This document shows, one piece after another, positions 46,547 to 56,600 of a DNA stretch of 64,000 nt. The stretch spans positions 342,988 through 406,987 of the forward strand of contig CANNAM010000001.1 of the NCBI GenBank assembly GCA_947502595.1, written 5' to 3'. The position numbers and the translations under genes are program-made. The notes beneath the pieces were generated by a model that had not been told where the DNA came from, searched no databases, and was given only the letters and a program-made list of their open reading frames with translations. The DNA comes from an uncultured Marinicella sp. GTDB taxonomy: Bacteria > Pseudomonadota > Gammaproteobacteria > Xanthomonadales > Marinicellaceae. How positions within the stretch are numbered: the first letter of the stretch is position 1; each line of letters opens with the position of its first letter.

Positions 46547-46746
46547 GCGGTTTGCTCCAAAGTCTTGAGACGAGATATCATTGATTCTAAGCGGGTTTTT
46601 GCTTGGTCATTTTTTTGCATCAACTGTGACTTTTCATGGGTCAACTCCTCTAACTTGTTTTTCAGTGCTTTGTTCTCAGCTTTTATTTTATTTAACAAAT
46701 CAATCATCTGATCTGTGGTTCTTTCTAAAAGTTTTATGTCATCCAT
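46543..46746 (-). CDS. Small ZapB-like coiled-coil protein (TIGR02449 type)
   Basis: About 67 residues from the ATG at 46746; a GTG at 46755 is an alternative. It is almost wholly coiled coil (MDDIKLLERTTDQMIDLLNK onwards, rich in K/E/L heptads). Short coiled-coil proteins directly upstream of zapA are typical of Pseudomonas-like gammaproteobacteria and are thought to act in division like ZapB. Coupled to zapA by a 4-nt overlap. Confidence 0.82.
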   Translation of the reverse strand: MDDIKLLERTTDQMIDLLNKIKAENKALKNKLEELTHEKSQLMQKNDQAKTRLESMISRLKTLEQTA

Positions 46747-46931
46747 CGTCAACACCAGGTTAGATTTACAAGATTAGTAAGTTGTGGTTAAGGCACAGTC
46801 TAGTAGATTGTGAAATACCCGAATAAATATAGTTTGTTCATCCCTAAAGGTCAACAAAGATATGAGAAAATTAACACAAGTTGATGAAAAATATCATAAA
46901 ATACCCGGCATATTTACAGATTAATAAAAAA

Positions 46932-47477
46932 ATGATTCCATATCAGCCATTTGCTGACCATTTAAAGTCTATTGGTGTGTTGGCCTCACCATCTGAATTG
47001 CATGCGCAGGCATCTGCTGTGTTGTGCGTAAATAAAACAGCATCATTTGAGCTTTGGTTGAAGCAAATGATTAATGAGTACTGTGTAGAAAACCCCCATG
47101 ACCCTAACTTTAACATGGTGATGTCAGCAGTTTTCGATTATGCCAAAGATCAGCTGGGTAAAGATGATTATTCTTACCAATTGTTGTTGCCGCAAGACAA
47201 CAGCAGTTTAGCCAATCGGGTTTCGGTGTTGTCTGAATGGGTGGCCACTTTTTTATCTGCCTTAGGTACCACTGGAATGACAGATAATAGGCTGTCTAAA
47301 GAGGGCAGTGAATTTATGCGGGATATGGAACAAATTGCGCGCATTGAAAACGATGAAGATGAAGTCACTGGTGAAGAATTGGACTTCATTGAAATCACTG
47401 AATATGTTCGTACTGGGGTGATGATGTTGTACATTGAGTTAAATACCAGTGCAGTTCATTCTCAGAGTATAAATTAA
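46932..47477 (+). CDS. ygfB: YgfB/UPF0149 family protein
   Basis: About 181 residues from the ATG at 46932, where family similarity begins (YQPFADHLKSIGVLASPSEL). Upstream TTG 46881 and ATG 46884 would add 16-17 residues. The helical UPF0149 fold is supported by SELHAQASAVLC, FLSALG and DFIEITEYVRTGVMMLYIEL. It diverges from zapA as in E. coli. The family includes a Pseudomonas regulator of ampDh3, but its general role is poorly known. Confidence 0.88.
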   Translation: MIPYQPFADHLKSIGVLASPSELHAQASAVLCVNKTASFELWLKQMINEYCVENPHDPNFNMVMSAVFDYAKDQLGKDDYSYQLLLPQDNSSLANRVSVLSEWVATFLSALGTTGMTDNRLSKEGSEFMRDMEQIARIENDEDEVTGEELDFIEITEYVRTGVMMLYIELNTSAVHSQSIN

Positions 47478-47548
47478 TCAATAAAATACTTGCAACCAAA
47501 CACGTAATTAAGTACCATTCCCGCTCTTTGTGAATGGCGTGGTCTGTA

Positions 47549-47584
47549 GGCTGATTTCAACCGTGAAATTTGTCAGACGAAGCC
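47549..47584 (+). promoter_or_regulatory. Structured rplM leader
   Basis: Just before rplM, GGCT/AGCC (47549-47552 and 47581-47584) encloses an inner hairpin ATTTCA/TGAAAT with loop ACCG and an asymmetric bulge TTGTCAGACGA. L13 represses rplM-rpsI through the 5' leader in E. coli; equivalence here is inference. Confidence 0.45.
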
Positions 47585-47606
47585 CAATAATTAGAATAGA
47601 ATTAAT

Positions 47607-48035
47607 ATGAAAACATTTAGCGCAAAAGCAGAAGAAGTCAACCGTGAGTGGTTTTTGATTGATGCTGAAGGTAAAACTTTAGGTCGCATGGCCTCTGAAA
47701 TTGCTTTGAGGCTCCGTGGAAAGCACAAACCAGAATTTACTCCTCATGTAGACACAGGTGATTACATCGTTGTTGTTAACGCTGATAAAGTGGCGGTAAC
47801 TGGCAATAAAATGAATGACAAAATGTACCATCATCACACTGGCTATGTAGGTAACTTGAAATCAATCAAATTGAAAGATTTGTTGGCCAAGCACCCAGAA
47901 AGAGTGATTGAAAAAGCGGTTAAGGGCATGTTGCCTAAAAATACTTTGGGTCGCCAAATGTACCGTAAATTAAAAGTTTATGCGGGTCCTGCTCATCCAC
48001 ATGAAGCTCAAGAACCAAAAGTACTAGAGGTATAA
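47607..48035 (+). CDS. rplM: 50S ribosomal protein L13
   Basis: A 142-residue, full-length L13. Motifs include [40 protein letters not shown] and [19 protein letters not shown]. It assembles early in the 50S subunit. It forms an operon with rpsI 7 nt downstream, closed by the terminator at 48464-48492. Confidence 0.98.
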   Translation: MKTFSAKAEEVNREWFLIDAEGKTLGRMASEIALRLRGKHKPEFTPHVDTGDYIVVVNADKVAVTGNKMNDKMYHHHTGYVGNLKSIKLKDLLAKHPERVIEKAVKGMLPKNTLGRQMYRKLKVYAGPAHPHEAQEPKVLEV

Positions 48036-48042
48036 GAATATT

Positions 48043-48435
48043 ATGGCAACTCAACAATATTATGGAACAGGCAGAAGAAAATCATCATCTGCACGTGTAT
48101 TCTTAACACCAGGTTCCGGTAAAATCATCGTTAACGATAAAGACATCAGCGAATACTTCAGTAGAGAAACTGGGGTAATGATCGCCACTCAACCCTTGGA
48201 AAAATTGGGTATGGTTGATCAGTTTGATATCAAAGCAACTGTAGTTGGTGGTGGAACCACTGGCCAAGCAGGTGCAATCAGATTGGGGCTTTCAAGAGCT
48301 TTATTAGAGTCTGATGACACTTTGCGTCCTGCTTTAAAAGAATATTCATTCTTGACACGTGATGCAAGAAAAGTGGAAAGAAAGAAAGTCGGTTTGCGCA
48401 AAGCACGTCGTTCAGTTCAGTTCTCGAAACGTTAA
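48043..48435 (+). CDS. rpsI: 30S ribosomal protein S9
   Basis: A 130-residue S9. The N-terminal [16 protein letters not shown] and the basic C-terminal tail ending in RRSVQFSKR, which reaches the P-site tRNA, are both present. Second gene of the rplM-rpsI operon. Confidence 0.98.
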   Translation: MATQQYYGTGRRKSSSARVFLTPGSGKIIVNDKDISEYFSRETGVMIATQPLEKLGMVDQFDIKATVVGGGTTGQAGAIRLGLSRALLESDDTLRPALKEYSFLTRDARKVERKKVGLRKARRSVQFSKR

Positions 48436-48463
48436 GCACTGCGCTTCAGCAGCATTTTTCAAA

Positions 48464-48492
48464 GGCCGGTTTTTTTTACCGGTCTTTTTTTT
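48464..48492 (+). terminator. Rho-independent terminator of rplM-rpsI
   Basis: GGCCGGT (48464-48470) pairs with ACCGGTC (48478-48484, one G-U), followed by a run of eight T's. Confidence 0.93.
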
Positions 48493-48581
48493 GCCCGTAA
48501 TAAAAACTAAATTGCGATTAACGTCACAGATTTCAAATGTATTTGCTGGTATATTCACTGGGTTTTTTGCCTCGGTGTCAG

Positions 48582-49556
48582 ATGTATCTTATAAAAACTG
48601 GTTCTAAGTCTTCAATACCAAAATTATTTGGTGTGGTGATTTATGTGTTGGTTTTTGTTCTGGTGAATGCTGCTATTGCCTATTTTTACCACAAAACTTA
48701 TGGTGTCCAAGAGCATATCGATTGGCTATTGACCTTTGTTTATATGATGCTGTCTGTCAGTTCTTTTTACGTCTTCGTAGTCAACGATTTTAATGCAGTA
48801 AACTTCAAGGGCAGGACCATGGCCTTGAGCTTTTTAACTGTTTACTTGGCAATGACTACACTGGTTATGTCGTTGGTATTTTCTGTGCCAACTCAGTTGA
48901 CTTGGTATGCGGCTGGACTGCTGTTCATCGTCAGTTATCTATTGGGTTTTTATGGCATCAATGCATGGTCAAAAAAACACAATGAAACAAAGCAATTGAT
49001 GCAGCACGAATTGTTAACCGATGAGTTAACCCGTTTATTGAATCGACGGGCTTTTGCGCAACATGCACAAAAAGAAGAGCAATTTTGTTCGTCCTCAAAC
49101 AGTCAATTGTCGGTGTTACTTGTCGATATCGATAACTTCAAAAGCATCAACGATCAATATGGGCATGCAGCTGGTGATGTGATTTTGACCCAAATAAGTC
49201 AAATATTTAAACGTCATGTCAATGATTCAGGAAGTATTTACCGTTGGGGTGGTGAGGAGTTCGTCGTTTTGTTGCCTGTCACCGGATTGTTTGAAGCCAA
49301 ACAAGTAGCCAATAAGTTGGTACGCAAAGTTGCAGAACATACGTTCAACATCAAAGGTTTATTGAAGCTTAAGGTTACCATCAGTGTGGGTGTGGCTCAA
49401 TGGAATACCAGTGAATCTGTGTGTAAAGAGACTTTGGAACGCGCCGATCAAGCTTTGTATAAAGCCAAGTCTGCAGGAAAAAACAGGGTGTTCACAGCCG
49501 GCTCAATAGATAACATCCAAGCCAATAAAAAGCAGGAACAAATTAAACAAGCTTGA
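48582..49556 (+). CDS. Membrane diguanylate cyclase (GGDEF), degenerate I-site
   Basis: About 324 residues from the ATG at 48582, chosen because a basic N-terminus and TM1 follow; 48537 is an alternative. Five to six transmembrane helices occupy residues 15-140. A GGDEF domain follows (about 155-318) with DELTRLLNRRAFAQH, LLVDIDNFKSINDQYGH and the active signature RWGGEEF, so it should make c-di-GMP. The product-inhibition RxxD site five residues before GGEEF is NDSG here, so feedback control by that site is probably missing. Monocistronic. Confidence 0.92.
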   Translation: MYLIKTGSKSSIPKLFGVVIYVLVFVLVNAAIAYFYHKTYGVQEHIDWLLTFVYMMLSVSSFYVFVVNDFNAVNFKGRTMALSFLTVYLAMTTLVMSLVFSVPTQLTWYAAGLLFIVSYLLGFYGINAWSKKHNETKQLMQHELLTDELTRLLNRRAFAQHAQKEEQFCSSSNSQLSVLLVDIDNFKSINDQYGHAAGDVILTQISQIFKRHVNDSGSIYRWGGEEFVVLLPVTGLFEAKQVANKLVRKVAEHTFNIKGLLKLKVTISVGVAQWNTSESVCKETLERADQALYKAKSAGKNRVFTAGSIDNIQANKKQEQIKQA

Positions 49557-49822
49557 TGGCATTATGCAAGTGCTGTGATTAAAGCTTTATTCTGAATTGA
49601 CAGGCCTGTTTTGTGGTTATTTGATTTAACTACATTATCCAATTACTTTCTTGCGTAGTGGTTTTGCACACTCGGTATGAAGCCTGTTTCAAAGCTTGCA
49701 AAGGAAGCTTGTAGTGGCTGTAAATTGGTGATTCTTGTGGATCACAGTGTCGGTTCAGACTTCAATGAGTTGCGATGTATGTTCAGTAATCTAGCTCATT
49801 AAGCTTTACTAGTTCAGTATTG
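49557..49822. other. Intergenic region between convergent cyclase and fadJ genes
   Basis: About 266 nt after the cyclase stop, before the fadJ terminator. No ORF or RNA gene is recognisable. An AAGCTTGCAAAGGAAGCTT imperfect dyad (about 49696-49714) is the only notable structure. Confidence 0.4.
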
Positions 49823-49854
49823 AAAAAACGCAATGGCTATTAACCATTGCGCTT
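49823..49854 (-). terminator. Rho-independent terminator of fadIJ
   Basis: Read on the minus strand, CGCAATGG/CCATTGCG (49829-49836 and 49844-49851) is followed by a run of six T's. It lies just after the fadJ stop. Confidence 0.9.
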
Positions 49855-49868
49855 AAAAGTATTGGCAA

Positions 49869-51971
49869 TTAACCAATAAATGCCTGGCCGTCATTGGCAT
49901 GTTTTACCAACAGTTTTGCCGGTGTAAATCTGGAGCCATGAGTGGCTTCCAGTGCAGACAGGGTGTTAACAATTTCATTGGCGCCAGTGGCATCAATGTA
50001 ACTGAATGGTCCTCCTGTGAATGGTGGGAAGCCTAAGCCCAAGATGGCGGCTAAATCACCGTCTTTTGCCGTAAACAGTATCCCTTCTTCTAGGCAATGC
50101 ACACATTCATTGACGAAAACCAAACCTATGCGATTTTGAATGTCGGTTTTGGAAAATTCTTTGCGTTCTTCACCGCCGAAAAATTTATATATATCGGTGT
50201 TAACTGATTTGCGGCCTTTTTTGGGATAAAGGTAAAAGCCTTTGCCAGTTTTTCTGCCATACAGTTTGGCTTCGGCCAGTTTTTGTACTGTGTCATCTTG
50301 TTCGATACCTCGATTGACAAACATTTCTCCCAGTGAGCCGCGAGCAATGTGTGCACCGACATCAATTCCAACTTCATCCATTAAGGCCAGCGGACCAACT
50401 GGAAATCCCCAATCTTTCATGGCATTGTCTATGTCTTCGACCTTGGCGCCATCGTGCAGTACCTTGATCGCTTCATGGGTCAGTGCTGACAGCACACGGG
50501 TGGTATAAAAACCAGGTCCGTCTTTAACCGTGACCACGGTTTTACCTTGTTTAATACCAACATTGGTGGCCATTTGTCGAGCGCGTTTAGAGGTTTTGTC
50601 GGTAACGATCAACTCCAGTAAAGGCATTTTGGGCACCGGTGAAAAATAATGCATGCCAACCACGTTTTGTGGGTTAGCAGCTTTGGCGGCAATGCTTGCC
50701 AGTGGTAATGAAGATGTATTGGTGGCAAATACCGTGGACTTCTTACAGCGTGTTTCTACATCAGCTAAAATGCGTTGTTTCAACTCGATGTCTTCAAATA
50801 CCGCCTCTATAACCAAGTCTGAAGCATTCAAGTCTTCGTCATTGGTGGTGGTTTTAATTTTTGCCATCAAACGGTCACGTTCAACTGTTCCCATGGCTTT
50901 CTTTTTTACCAGGCTGTTGAAATCAGTCCAGATGGTTTTCAAGGCGCTGGCCAAGCCTTGCTGGGAGATGTCTTTAAGAATCACATCATAACCATTTTTT
51001 ATAGAAACTTCAGTGATACCAGCGCCCATAAAGCCAGCGCCAATCATGGCCAAAGAATCCACGTTTTCGGTTTTGTTGTTGTTCTTCAGTTTTTTGTTTT
51101 CTTGCATAGCCAAAAACAGACCAATCAAATTTTTAGATGCTGGGGTGGCATGCAATTCACCAAAGCCCATGGCTTCAGCCTCTAAGCCTGCAGCCATGCC
51201 GTGCTCTAAACCTGTTTCCACGCAGTCTAAGATTTTTAATGGTGCAGGGTAGTTACCGCGGGTTTTTCGCAGTACTGTTTCGCGGGCTTTTTTCAGCACA
51301 TAATTACGGCCGGCTTTGGTGTTCAGAGCTTTGTCCACTAAACTGGTTTTCTTGGTTTGGCGTTTGATGGGTTTGGCAGCCACTTTTAAAGCCGCTTGGT
51401 ACAAGCCCTCTTTGTGCACCAAAGAGTCTATCAGGCCAGCTTTCTTAGCGCTGAAAGGGTAAATGTTTTTACCTGTTAGTAAGGCATCAAGGGCATAGCG
51501 TAAGTTGGTTAATTTAACCAGTCGCTGGGTGCCGCCACCGCCAGGCAATAAACCCAATTTCATTTCAGGTAAGCCAAACACGGTTTTCTTGTCAGTAGTG
51601 GCTATGCGGTAATGACAGGCCATGGCCACTTCCAGTCCACCACCCAAGCAAGCGCCATTGATGGCTGCAATAACTGGTTTCTTGAGTTTGGATAGGCGCA
51701 TCAAGATTTGGTTGCCTTCACGAGACAGTTGTTCCACTTCTTTAGAGTCTTCGATTGCCATCAAGTCCTTGATGTCTGCACCAGCAATAAAGCAATTGTC
51801 TTTTTTAGAGATTAAAACAGCTGCTTTGATGTCTTTGTCTTGTTCGATTTGATCCAATAAGCCGCTGAAGTCATCCAGCATTTTTACGGACAATGTATTC
51901 ACTTCTGATCCAGCTTGATCCATCCAGATGGTTGCTATTTCATTGTCTTTGGTGAGTTTAAAATTAGCCAT
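49869..51971 (-). CDS. fadJ: FadJ-type fatty-acid oxidation alpha subunit (enoyl-CoA hydratase / 3-hydroxyacyl-CoA dehydrogenase)
   Basis: About 700 residues from the ATG at 51971; a frame reaching 52028 would overlap fadI. The N-terminal crotonase domain (about 1-190) has FIAGADIKDL and ACLGGGLEVAMACHYRIA with GLPEMKLGLLPGGGGTQRL, carrying both catalytic Glu. The NAD-binding domain starts at about residue 310 (MIGAGFMGAGITEV). The dehydrogenase part has VVGMHYFSPVPKMPLLELI (catalytic His) and KDGPGFYTTR. Length matches E. coli FadJ. It performs the middle two steps of beta-oxidation together with the upstream thiolase; 5 nt separate the genes. Confidence 0.94.
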   Translation of the reverse strand: MANFKLTKDNEIATIWMDQAGSEVNTLSVKMLDDFSGLLDQIEQDKDIKAAVLISKKDNCFIAGADIKDLMAIEDSKEVEQLSREGNQILMRLSKLKKPVIAAINGACLGGGLEVAMACHYRIATTDKKTVFGLPEMKLGLLPGGGGTQRLVKLTNLRYALDALLTGKNIYPFSAKKAGLIDSLVHKEGLYQAALKVAAKPIKRQTKKTSLVDKALNTKAGRNYVLKKARETVLRKTRGNYPAPLKILDCVETGLEHGMAAGLEAEAMGFGELHATPASKNLIGLFLAMQENKKLKNNNKTENVDSLAMIGAGFMGAGITEVSIKNGYDVILKDISQQGLASALKTIWTDFNSLVKKKAMGTVERDRLMAKIKTTTNDEDLNASDLVIEAVFEDIELKQRILADVETRCKKSTVFATNTSSLPLASIAAKAANPQNVVGMHYFSPVPKMPLLELIVTDKTSKRARQMATNVGIKQGKTVVTVKDGPGFYTTRVLSALTHEAIKVLHDGAKVEDIDNAMKDWGFPVGPLALMDEVGIDVGAHIARGSLGEMFVNRGIEQDDTVQKLAEAKLYGRKTGKGFYLYPKKGRKSVNTDIYKFFGGEERKEFSKTDIQNRIGLVFVNECVHCLEEGILFTAKDGDLAAILGLGFPPFTGGPFSYIDATGANEIVNTLSALEATHGSRFTPAKLLVKHANDGQAFIG

Positions 51972-51976
51972 GCTGT

Positions 51977-53272
51977 TTATCCTATTCGTTTCAGTAATAT
52001 CGATGAACCCAATCCGCCTGCTGCACAAGCGCTGATCAGGGCGTATTTGCCTTTGCTGTCTAGTAAACGCCGGGTGGCAGAGGTCAACAACCTCGATCCA
52101 GTGGCACCAAAAGGATGCCCCAGTGACAATGAGCCGCCTTGGGTGTTGATTTTATCCATTGGAATCTCGCCAAATGCACCAGGCAGGTCTAAGCTGTTTT
52201 TACAAAAGTCCTCATCTTGTAAGGCAGCTAAGTTGGCCAATACTTGACCGGCAAAAGCTTCGTGGATTTCAAACACATCAATGTCTTTGATTTTCAACCC
52301 AGCCTCATTGAGTAACTTGGGGATGGTATAAGCGGGGCCTAATAACAGCTCACCTTGTGGGTTTTGTCCAGAAAACGCATAACCTTCGATGACCACTTGT
52401 GGATTTAGTTTGTGCGCTTTAGCGGTTTCAAAATCCATCAAAAGGCTGACCGCTGCACCATCAGTTATGGGTGAGGCATTACCAGCTGTGACAGTGCCAT
52501 GTGGTTTCACAAAAGCAGGCCTTAATTGGCTTAGTTTTTCTAATGACGAGTTGGGATAAAAGGTGTCATCTTGCTCAACTAAAGTAAATTTAGGCGGGAT
52601 GGGTAACGCGCAGACTTCATCTTTGAATACACCAGCCTCCCATGCTTGAGTGGCTAATTGATGTGAGCGTAAAGCAAACTCGTCTTGTTGTTCGCGGCTG
52701 ATGTTAAATTTAGCGGCCAATTGATCGGCGTCAGCGCCCATGGTCAAACCAGTGGAAAATTCAGCAATGGCAGGGGCTTCTGGAGCCAGTGAATTGAATT
52801 TAAAGTCTTTGAATACTTGCCAAAAACCCTTAAATCCTTTGGCTTTCTGTGCTTGTAACAACGTTTTCTTTAGCTTGTGTGAAATACGTACAGGTGCATC
52901 CGATGATGACTCCACACCGCCAGCAATGGCCACTTTAACTTCACCCAATTGAATCGAGTTGGCGGTATTGGTGATGGCTACATTTGATGAAATACAGGCC
53001 ATGGTTACTGAGTAGGCTGGGGTGTTTAAGTTTAAGCCAGCACCAATCATTGCTTCTCTGGCTATGTTTGAAGTTGATGCGTTTTGAATCACACTGCCCA
53101 TCGTAACCAAATCACATTCATCGGTTAAGAACGGATGGCGGTGTTTTAGGTTGTTGATGGCTTCACGAGCCAAGTCATATGCTTTGAGGTCTTGTGCGTG
53201 TCCTGATGGTGCTTTCATAAACGGTGTTCTTAAGCCGTCAATCACAGCCACTTTTGAATCTTTAAAAATCAT
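51977..53272 (-). CDS. fadI: FadI-type 3-ketoacyl-CoA thiolase
   Basis: About 431 residues from the ATG at 53272 (MIFKDSKVAVIDGLRTPF). The nucleophilic Cys lies in VTMACISSNVA (about residue 87). The catalytic His is in SLGHPFGATGSRLL and the second Cys in ACAAGGLGSS. It resembles E. coli FadI throughout (LRPAFVKPHGTVTAGNASP; EIHEAFAGQVLANL). It cleaves 3-ketoacyl-CoA to acetyl-CoA and a shortened acyl-CoA. First gene of the fadIJ operon, transcribed from a promoter with a palindrome in its spacer. Confidence 0.94.
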   Translation of the reverse strand: MIFKDSKVAVIDGLRTPFMKAPSGHAQDLKAYDLAREAINNLKHRHPFLTDECDLVTMGSVIQNASTSNIAREAMIGAGLNLNTPAYSVTMACISSNVAITNTANSIQLGEVKVAIAGGVESSSDAPVRISHKLKKTLLQAQKAKGFKGFWQVFKDFKFNSLAPEAPAIAEFSTGLTMGADADQLAAKFNISREQQDEFALRSHQLATQAWEAGVFKDEVCALPIPPKFTLVEQDDTFYPNSSLEKLSQLRPAFVKPHGTVTAGNASPITDGAAVSLLMDFETAKAHKLNPQVVIEGYAFSGQNPQGELLLGPAYTIPKLLNEAGLKIKDIDVFEIHEAFAGQVLANLAALQDEDFCKNSLDLPGAFGEIPMDKINTQGGSLSLGHPFGATGSRLLTSATRRLLDSKGKYALISACAAGGLGSSILLKRIG

Positions 53273-53301
53273 AAGTTTGCTTGCTAAAAAGAGAATCAAT
53301 T

Positions 53302-53330
53302 ATTTTCACCATACGCATGCGTATTGTCAA
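53302..53330 (-). promoter_or_regulatory. fadIJ promoter with palindromic operator
   Basis: On the minus strand a perfect TTGACA (53325-53330) is followed 17 nt later by GAAAAT (53302-53307). The spacer contains the perfect 14-bp palindrome ATACGCATGCGTAT (53311-53324). A dimeric repressor, for example a TetR-family fatty-acid regulator, bound there would block RNA polymerase. Identity of the regulator is unknown. Confidence 0.65.
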
Positions 53331-53650
53331 GTGAAACAGCGATATACTTTATCCTATAGGCAATTCACTTGATTTCAATGCATGATTGGCATGAAATAGC
53401 TTGAAATACTCACTACAACAGTGAAGTAATTGTATAAGTACAGACATTGGGCGTGCATCTTTAGAAACAGATTAATATATGCTTTTGGGCTGTATTTCAG
53501 CCGGGTAAACCGTTAAAATTCAAGATGTTGTTTTCGCTGATTTAAGTTCATAGAGAACCCAATCACCAGGTAACACAATTACAGCGGCATGAACTGAGCC
53601 AGATCAGCGACTGCCACCATATTGTTAATGAAATTGAAACTGAGAATCTG
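53331..53650. other. Divergent intergenic region upstream of gdh
   Basis: About 320 nt separate the fadI promoter from gdh. It should hold the gdh promoter, but no unambiguous -10/-35 pair is visible. No ORF or RNA gene is recognised. Confidence 0.4.
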
Positions 53651-56600
53651 ATGCAATCACTACTTACCGCTGAACATAAAAAGTTCATCAAAAAATTTTC
53701 TAATACAGTCAACCAAACCGATTCACCCTATAAAGACAGTATCAAACAAATGGGCAAACAAATGTTTACCCACATGTCTATTGATGAGATTGAAAGTCAC
53801 GAGTCTGATTATTGGGTACAAACCTTCAATGACATGATATCAAGCATGTCAGCTCGTAAACTCAAAAACCCGATCATTGAAGTCAACCACTCGAAGGTTG
53901 ACCCATCAATCACCCAGGTGTTGTTGGTTAATGACAACATTCCGTTCTTGGTGGATTCTGCCACTATGGCATGTGCTGAGTTTGGGTTAACCATCAAATT
54001 AATTTCACACCCTATTTTACAAATTAAGGGTGAAGATAAAAATCGGGTGTTGATAGAAAAATCTAAAAAAGGTGAGACACAAGCAAAATCATTGATTTAC
54101 ATTGAAGTGAATCGCATCAATGACCAGTCAGAAGCCAAAGCTTTTGAACAGTATTTGGCCACTGTGTTTGGTCAAATCAGAACGGCGGTCAATGATTGGA
54201 AGCCAATGTTAAAGGCAATGAAAAATGCGCGTGGTTGTTTAGGTAAACTACAAGATGATGCAGTCAGAGAACAGCAGCAAGCATTTGTAGATTGGTTGGT
54301 CGATGATAATTTTACATTTTTAGGCTACCGCAAATACGCTCGCAAGAAAAGTCAATTGGTAGCAGATGAAAACAGTGGCCTTGGCTTATTAAGCCCTGAT
54401 TTAGACGCAAATGCCAATGATGCCAGCCAACTGGCAGTTGAAGATTATAATATCAACAAACAATCGGACTTGGTGGTGATCACCAAAGTCAATGTGATCT
54501 CAAAAATTCACCGCAAAGGCAATTTAGATTATATTGGTTTGCTAGAAACTGATGAGCAAGGCAAAGTAATCGCTGAGCATCGATTCATTGGTTTGTTTAC
54601 CTCGATTGCGACCAACACCAACTCTTTAAAAATTCCATACATCAACAGCAAGATAAAAGTCTTGATTAAACAGTTTGGTTTTGATCCCAATTCACATTCA
54701 GGCAAAATGTTGATGCACATAATAGACACCATGCCGCGGGATGAGGTGTTGCAGTCAAATACCAAAGAGTTATTTAATGCGGTTTATCAATCCTTGGTTA
54801 TTCAAGAAAAGATAACCACGCAAGTAACTGCGCGGCAAGATAAATTTAAGCGTTTTTGTTCATTCATGGTTTATGTGCCCCGCGATTTATTTAACACCAG
54901 CACCCGACTTAAAATACAAGCTTTGTTGGCCGCTGCTGTGGGTGGTGTGGAAGTTGAATTTGCGGTGGCCATCGATGATTCGCACTATGCGCGATTGTAC
55001 GTGGTCATTCGAGACATCAAACAATTCAGTGCAGCATTGCTGAAAACCATTAAAACCGATGTGATTGAAGTGGTGACTACTTGGGAAGACAAGTTGGCAG
55101 CAACGCTTAAAGAGCGTTTGGGTGGTGGTGAAAGCCTGCGCTTAATGGATAAATTCAAAGGCTCATTCCCGGTAGCATACCGTGAAGATGTCAGTCCTTG
55201 GGTGGCTTCATTTGATGTTGAGAATGCCGATAAGTTGAACGGTGACGGTCAAATTGAAATGAGTTTGTATGCGCCTCGAGTGAAGCGCCAAGGTGATTTT
55301 CGATTCAAAGTTTTTCGTCACCAACACACCATACCATTAAGTGAAGTCTTACCTGACTTGGAAAATTTAGGCTTGCACGTAGTCAGTGAGCGTCCCTATG
55401 AATTGCAGATGGCTGATGGGCAAAGTATTTGGGTCCAGGATTTTGATTTGAACCTGGCTTCAGGTAAAGGTTTGGAATTGGACTTGGTCAAAGACAGGTT
55501 CCATGAGGCATTTGCTCAAGTAGTCAATGGAGAGCTGGAGTCAGATCCACTGAATAAATTGATTATCTTGGGTGGCTTGAGTTGGCGTCAGATTAATTTC
55601 TTGCGTGGTTTAGTTAAGTATTTGCTGCAAACTGGGTTGCCGTACAGTCAAGATTACATTGAAAAAGCGATGATTCAAAACCCACACATTTCACGTTGGA
55701 TTGTTGAGTTATTTACGGTTAAGTTTTCACCCAGGTTGGACTCAGTAGAGCCGAAAAAAGTGAGGGCTTATATGGATAAGTTCAATGAAAAGTTCATTAT
55801 TCAATGTGATCATCTGAATGTGGAATTGAATCAATACCAGCAAGATTGTGTAGATAAATACGTCAGAAGCCGCAAGTTTTCCAGGACCAATATGGCAGAC
55901 AAAATCAACAAAGTGATTGCTGCTTTATTGGACTCTGTGAAATCTCAAGATGAAGACCGCATCATCAGGCATGTAGTAGACACCATTGGTGCCATTTTGC
56001 GCACCAATTACTACCAACTGGATAAACAAGGTGGTTTCAAGCCAGCCATCAGCATCAAGGTTGACTCTTCAGCATTGGACTTTTTACCTAAACCTGTGCC
56101 CTACCGTGAAATATTTGTTTACTCACCTCGAGTAGAGGCCATTCACTTGCGCATGGGTAAAGTGGCGCGTGGTGGGTTGCGTTGGTCTGATCGGTACGAA
56201 GATTTCAGAACAGAAGTATTGGGCTTAATGAAAGCTCAAAACGTCAAAAACTCCATCATTGTACCGGTTGGCTCTAAAGGTGGATTTGTGGTTAAAAAAC
56301 TACCTACCGGCGGCCGTGATGAAGTGATGGCAGAAGTGGTTAATTGTTATAAAATCTATATTGGCAGCATGCTGGACATCACCGATAACATCAAGGGTAA
56401 GCGCATCATCGCGCCTGAAAATGTAGTCAGACATGATGGTGATGACACCTATTTAGTGGTGGCGGCTGACAAAGGCACTGCTACTTTTTCTGACATTGCC
56501 AACAGCATATCTGAGGAACGAGGCTTTTGGCTGGACGATGCTTTTGCTTCAGGTGGTTCAGCGGGTTATGACCACAAGGGCATGGGGATAACTGCCAGAG

